A stretch of 5,842 nucleotides of DNA from Fimbriiglobus sp. (GTDB lineage: Bacteria > Planctomycetota > Planctomycetia > Gemmatales > Gemmataceae): contig JANXTD010000366.1 of the NCBI GenBank assembly GCA_025352585.1, positions 1 through 5,842 of the forward strand, read 5' to 3'. Shown one piece after another: positions 5,242 through 5,842 of the stretch (its first letter is position 1; each line of letters opens with the position of its first letter). The translations under genes and the position numbers were made by a program. The notes below the pieces were generated by a model. It saw only the letters and a list, made by a program, of their open reading frames with translations, made no database searches and was not told the origin of the DNA.

Positions 5242-5842
5242 TCACTTCTTCGCTCCTGCCGCCGGATTGCGGGCCGTGCTCTTCTCGATGGACTCGAAGG
5301 TGTATTTCACTTTCCCCTCGGCGTCCCACCACACGCGGGCCTTGGCGACGGCGGCCAACCGCTCGGCGGCCGGGGCGGCGGGGTCGTACCCGAAGTCCTT
5401 GCCCACCTGCTTCTGGAGCTTCTCGCACGCCGCGTCGGCGTTCGAGAACGGCAGCGTCTTCCCCCCGATGTACCGGCCGCCGGTCATTTCCGTCTGCCCG
5501 AGCGCGAGGGCCAGGAACGGCACGGCGAACGGGTTCTCGGCCCCCCAGCGGTTGCTCACCACGGTCCCCAACACACCCCTGCCGCCCAGACCCTTCGCAG
5601 CGACGCCCTCGCTCGCGACCGCGTGCAGCAACTCCCACTCCCGCCGCTTCCCGTGCCGGCACAGGTACATCGCGATGTGCAAGTCGTGGCTACCGTCGGG
5701 CCGCCCGAGCCACGACCGGCACTCGTCGTGGAACACGTCAACCGCGGACAGGTCGCCGAGTTCGGCCAGGGCTTCCGCCGCGTACGCGCCGACGTGGCTG
5801 CGAGAATACTGCTTGACCATACCCCGCAGGGCATTCAGGGCG
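5242..5842 (-). CDS. HEAT-like repeat protein of unknown function, C-terminal part (5' end outside window)
   Basis: The frame is open through the window edge and 199 residues are visible. The codons before the first ATG (at 5820) read ALNALRG and run smoothly into MVKQYSRSHVGAYAAEALAELGD. This looks like paired amphipathic helices of a HEAT/ARM type, so the true start is almost certainly outside the window rather than at 5820. The visible part begins with about 45 residues of helical repeat, then a stretch with HDLHIAMYLCRHGKRREWELLHA, a Gly-rich segment (GLGGRGVLGTVV), and a final region carrying GGRYIGGKTLPF, a coiled helix (AACEKLQKQVGKDFGYDP) and a WWDAEGK motif. It ends in a short Ala/Lys tail. 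There is no membrane segment in the visible part. Such domains usually mediate protein-protein contact, and no enzymatic motif can be seen. I do not recognise the C-terminal module, and function is unknown. Its stop is 278 bases before the SUFU start, so the two are probably separate transcription units. Confidence 0.8.
   Translation of the reverse strand, partial: ALNALRGMVKQYSRSHVGAYAAEALAELGDLSAVDVFHDECRSWLGRPDGSHDLHIAMYLCRHGKRREWELLHAVASEGVAAKGLGGRGVLGTVVSNRWGAENPFAVPFLALALGQTEMTGGRYIGGKTLPFSNADAACEKLQKQVGKDFGYDPAAPAAERLAAVAKARVWWDAEGKVKYTFESIEKSTARNPAAGAKK

Noticed and set aside
1..5842. CRISPR arrays, tRNA, rRNA, transposase or att sites
   Set aside because: No regularly spaced repeats, cloverleaf, rRNA-like text, transposase motif or target-site duplication was seen on reading both strands.

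Overview
The window is GC-rich throughout (about two-thirds G+C by eye) and every gene I can support lies on the minus strand. The gene set (a Gemmata-style SUFU-domain protein, a HEAT-like orphan, a small Cys-rich orphan) and the short dispersed GC hairpin repeats suggest a planctomycete, probably Gemmataceae. This is inference from gene style, since no rRNA or other phylogenetic marker is present.

In the direction of transcription (high to low coordinates) the layout is as follows. (1) The C-terminal 199 residues of a HEAT-like protein of unknown function, cut by the window edge (5842-5242). (2) A 278-base gap with a possible promoter. (3) A SUFU (suppressor of fused) domain gene broken by one missing base (4963-4383), followed at once by a hairpin. 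(4) A 154-base gap. (5) An AlkB-family 2-oxoglutarate/Fe(II) dioxygenase gene, also broken by a frameshift (4228-3538). (6) A 94-residue Cys-rich protein that overlaps the end of alkB and looks translationally coupled to it (3553-3269), followed by a strong 8-bp hairpin. (7) A 359-base non-coding stretch with a G-quadruplex-capable tract, a possible -10 box and two copies of a short repeat. (8) An intact, full-length 2-oxoglutarate dehydrogenase E1 gene, sucA (2909-39). (9) A last repeat copy in inverted orientation at the window end.

The only well-defined metabolic function is SucA, the thiamine-diphosphate E1 subunit of the TCA-cycle 2-oxoglutarate dehydrogenase complex. The alkB and Cys-rich pair form a likely two-gene unit, and the SUFU gene upstream may or may not be co-transcribed with them. 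The most notable points are that two neighbouring accessory genes each carry one frameshift while sucA is clean, and that copies of a motif of form GGCGAGCCG-n3-GCGT flank sucA. I see no convincing evidence of a new multi-gene system. There is no toxin, CRISPR array, mobile element, tRNA or rRNA in the window.
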